Source: Candidatus Woesearchaeota archaeon (GTDB taxonomy: Archaea > Nanobdellota > Nanobdellia > SCGC-AAA011-G17 > GW2011-AR20). From it: a stretch of DNA of 13,136 bases. The stretch lies in the NCBI GenBank assembly GCA_018302725.1, contig JAGVZJ010000030.1:1-13136 (forward strand). The letters run 5' to 3'. Position 1 is the stretch's first letter. Every line of letters starts with the position of its first letter. Below the pieces are notes generated by a model. It had not been told where the DNA came from. It made no database searches and saw only the letters and a list, made by a program, of their open reading frames with translations. A program made the translations under genes and the position numbers. Below are positions 12,831 to 13,136 of the stretch, one piece after another.

Positions 12831-13136
12831 AGGCCACCATATATAAACATTTCACTAAAATTATGTAAATATTTATTTTCTTTTAATACTCTGAACAAAG
12901 CAAAAAGCATTGCTACAATTAAAGCAATACTCCCGGGGATAAATGCCCCAAATGCGATTGTTAAAGTTAATGTAACAGTAATAAAGAACCAAAATTTCCA
13001 TAATGCCATGCTTCTAAGCTTAACAATTAACAACATAAACAAAGTCGCAATTATTATGCCCACAAAAACAGGGATAAAGCTTGTAGTCTCTTCAATTTCA
13101 GGTGGTTCTAGCCCTAAAGGTAATTGTTCTGTAGTA
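12776..13136 (-). CDS. Presenilin-like membrane protease, N-terminal part (frameshifted, edge-truncated)
   Basis: The frame is open from the right edge. It reads TTEQLPLGLEPPEIEE, then IPVFVGIIIATLFMLLIVKL and several more hydrophobic segments, ending in the NFSEMFIYGG that normally leads straight into the helix carrying the first catalytic Asp. It then continues out of frame as LWQLSLF to a stop at 12776. The GTG at 13063 is not the real start, since coding sequence extends past it to the edge with an acidic loop typical of the family's region after the first helix. It overlaps the catalytic-part frame by 55 nt. The visible part holds about three membrane helices; the start codon and first helix are outside the window. 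Confidence 0.7.
   Translation of the reverse strand, partial: TTEQLPLGLEPPEIEETTSFIPVFVGIIIATLFMLLIVKLRSMALWKFWFFITVTLTLTIAFGAFIPGSIALIVAMLFALFRVLKENKYLHNFSEMFIYGGLWQLSLFLFLTCLASLLY

Noticed and set aside
1..13136. CRISPR array, insertion sequence or integrase
   Set aside because: I found no regularly spaced repeats, no transposase or integrase, and no flanking inverted repeats; most of the genes are core archaeal genes.

Overview
The window is from an archaeon. It carries archaeal-type L10e, S24e, S27ae, S10, EF1A, EF2, Rpo7, the RNase P protein Rnp4 (Rpp21/Rpr2 family), a proteasome beta subunit and an aCPSF1-type termination nuclease. The DNA is AT-rich and tightly packed. Many genes have a TTTATAAA-like TATA box centred about 26-30 nt before the start codon, the spacing expected for leaderless archaeal transcripts. 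Small genes, broken-up ribosomal operons and the style of the proteins suggest a DPANN lineage (Woesearchaeota- or Pacearchaeota-like). That assignment is inference.

Layout. 1-850 (-): the 5' end of L10e and a membrane-anchored alpha/beta hydrolase. 946-2805: Rnp4 (+) overlapping tail-to-tail with a SprT-like metalloprotease (-), then a ZIP metal transporter (+) abutting S10 (-). 2856-6866 (-): EF2, EF1A and a three-helix membrane protein that sits between EF1A and S10. S12 and S7, which often precede EF2, are absent. 6971-7405 (+): a strong TATA box, a 15-bp hairpin with a UUCG tetraloop that buries an ATG, a small membrane protein and an interrupted in-frame continuation. 7444-8868 (-): an operon of PIN nuclease, Rpo7, a 28-residue Spt4 remnant, S24e and S27ae. 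9084-11657 (+): proteasome beta and aCPSF1. 11718-13136: a nucleotidyltransferase (-), a 52-residue zinc ribbon (+), and a presenilin-like GxGD membrane protease (-) that is frameshifted and runs off the right edge.

The genes mostly serve information processing: ribosome parts and elongation factors, tRNA maturation, the RNA polymerase stalk, and 3'-end formation/termination. Protein turnover (proteasome, SprT, GxGD protease) and metal uptake are also present. The observations most worth checking are the Spt4 gene reduced to its C-terminal part and held between two ATGA overlaps, and the UUCG hairpin whose G-U pairs indicate a plus-strand RNA. Next are a 19-nt near-palindrome in the EF1A promoter and two places where reading frames are broken (about 7230-7260 and 12831).
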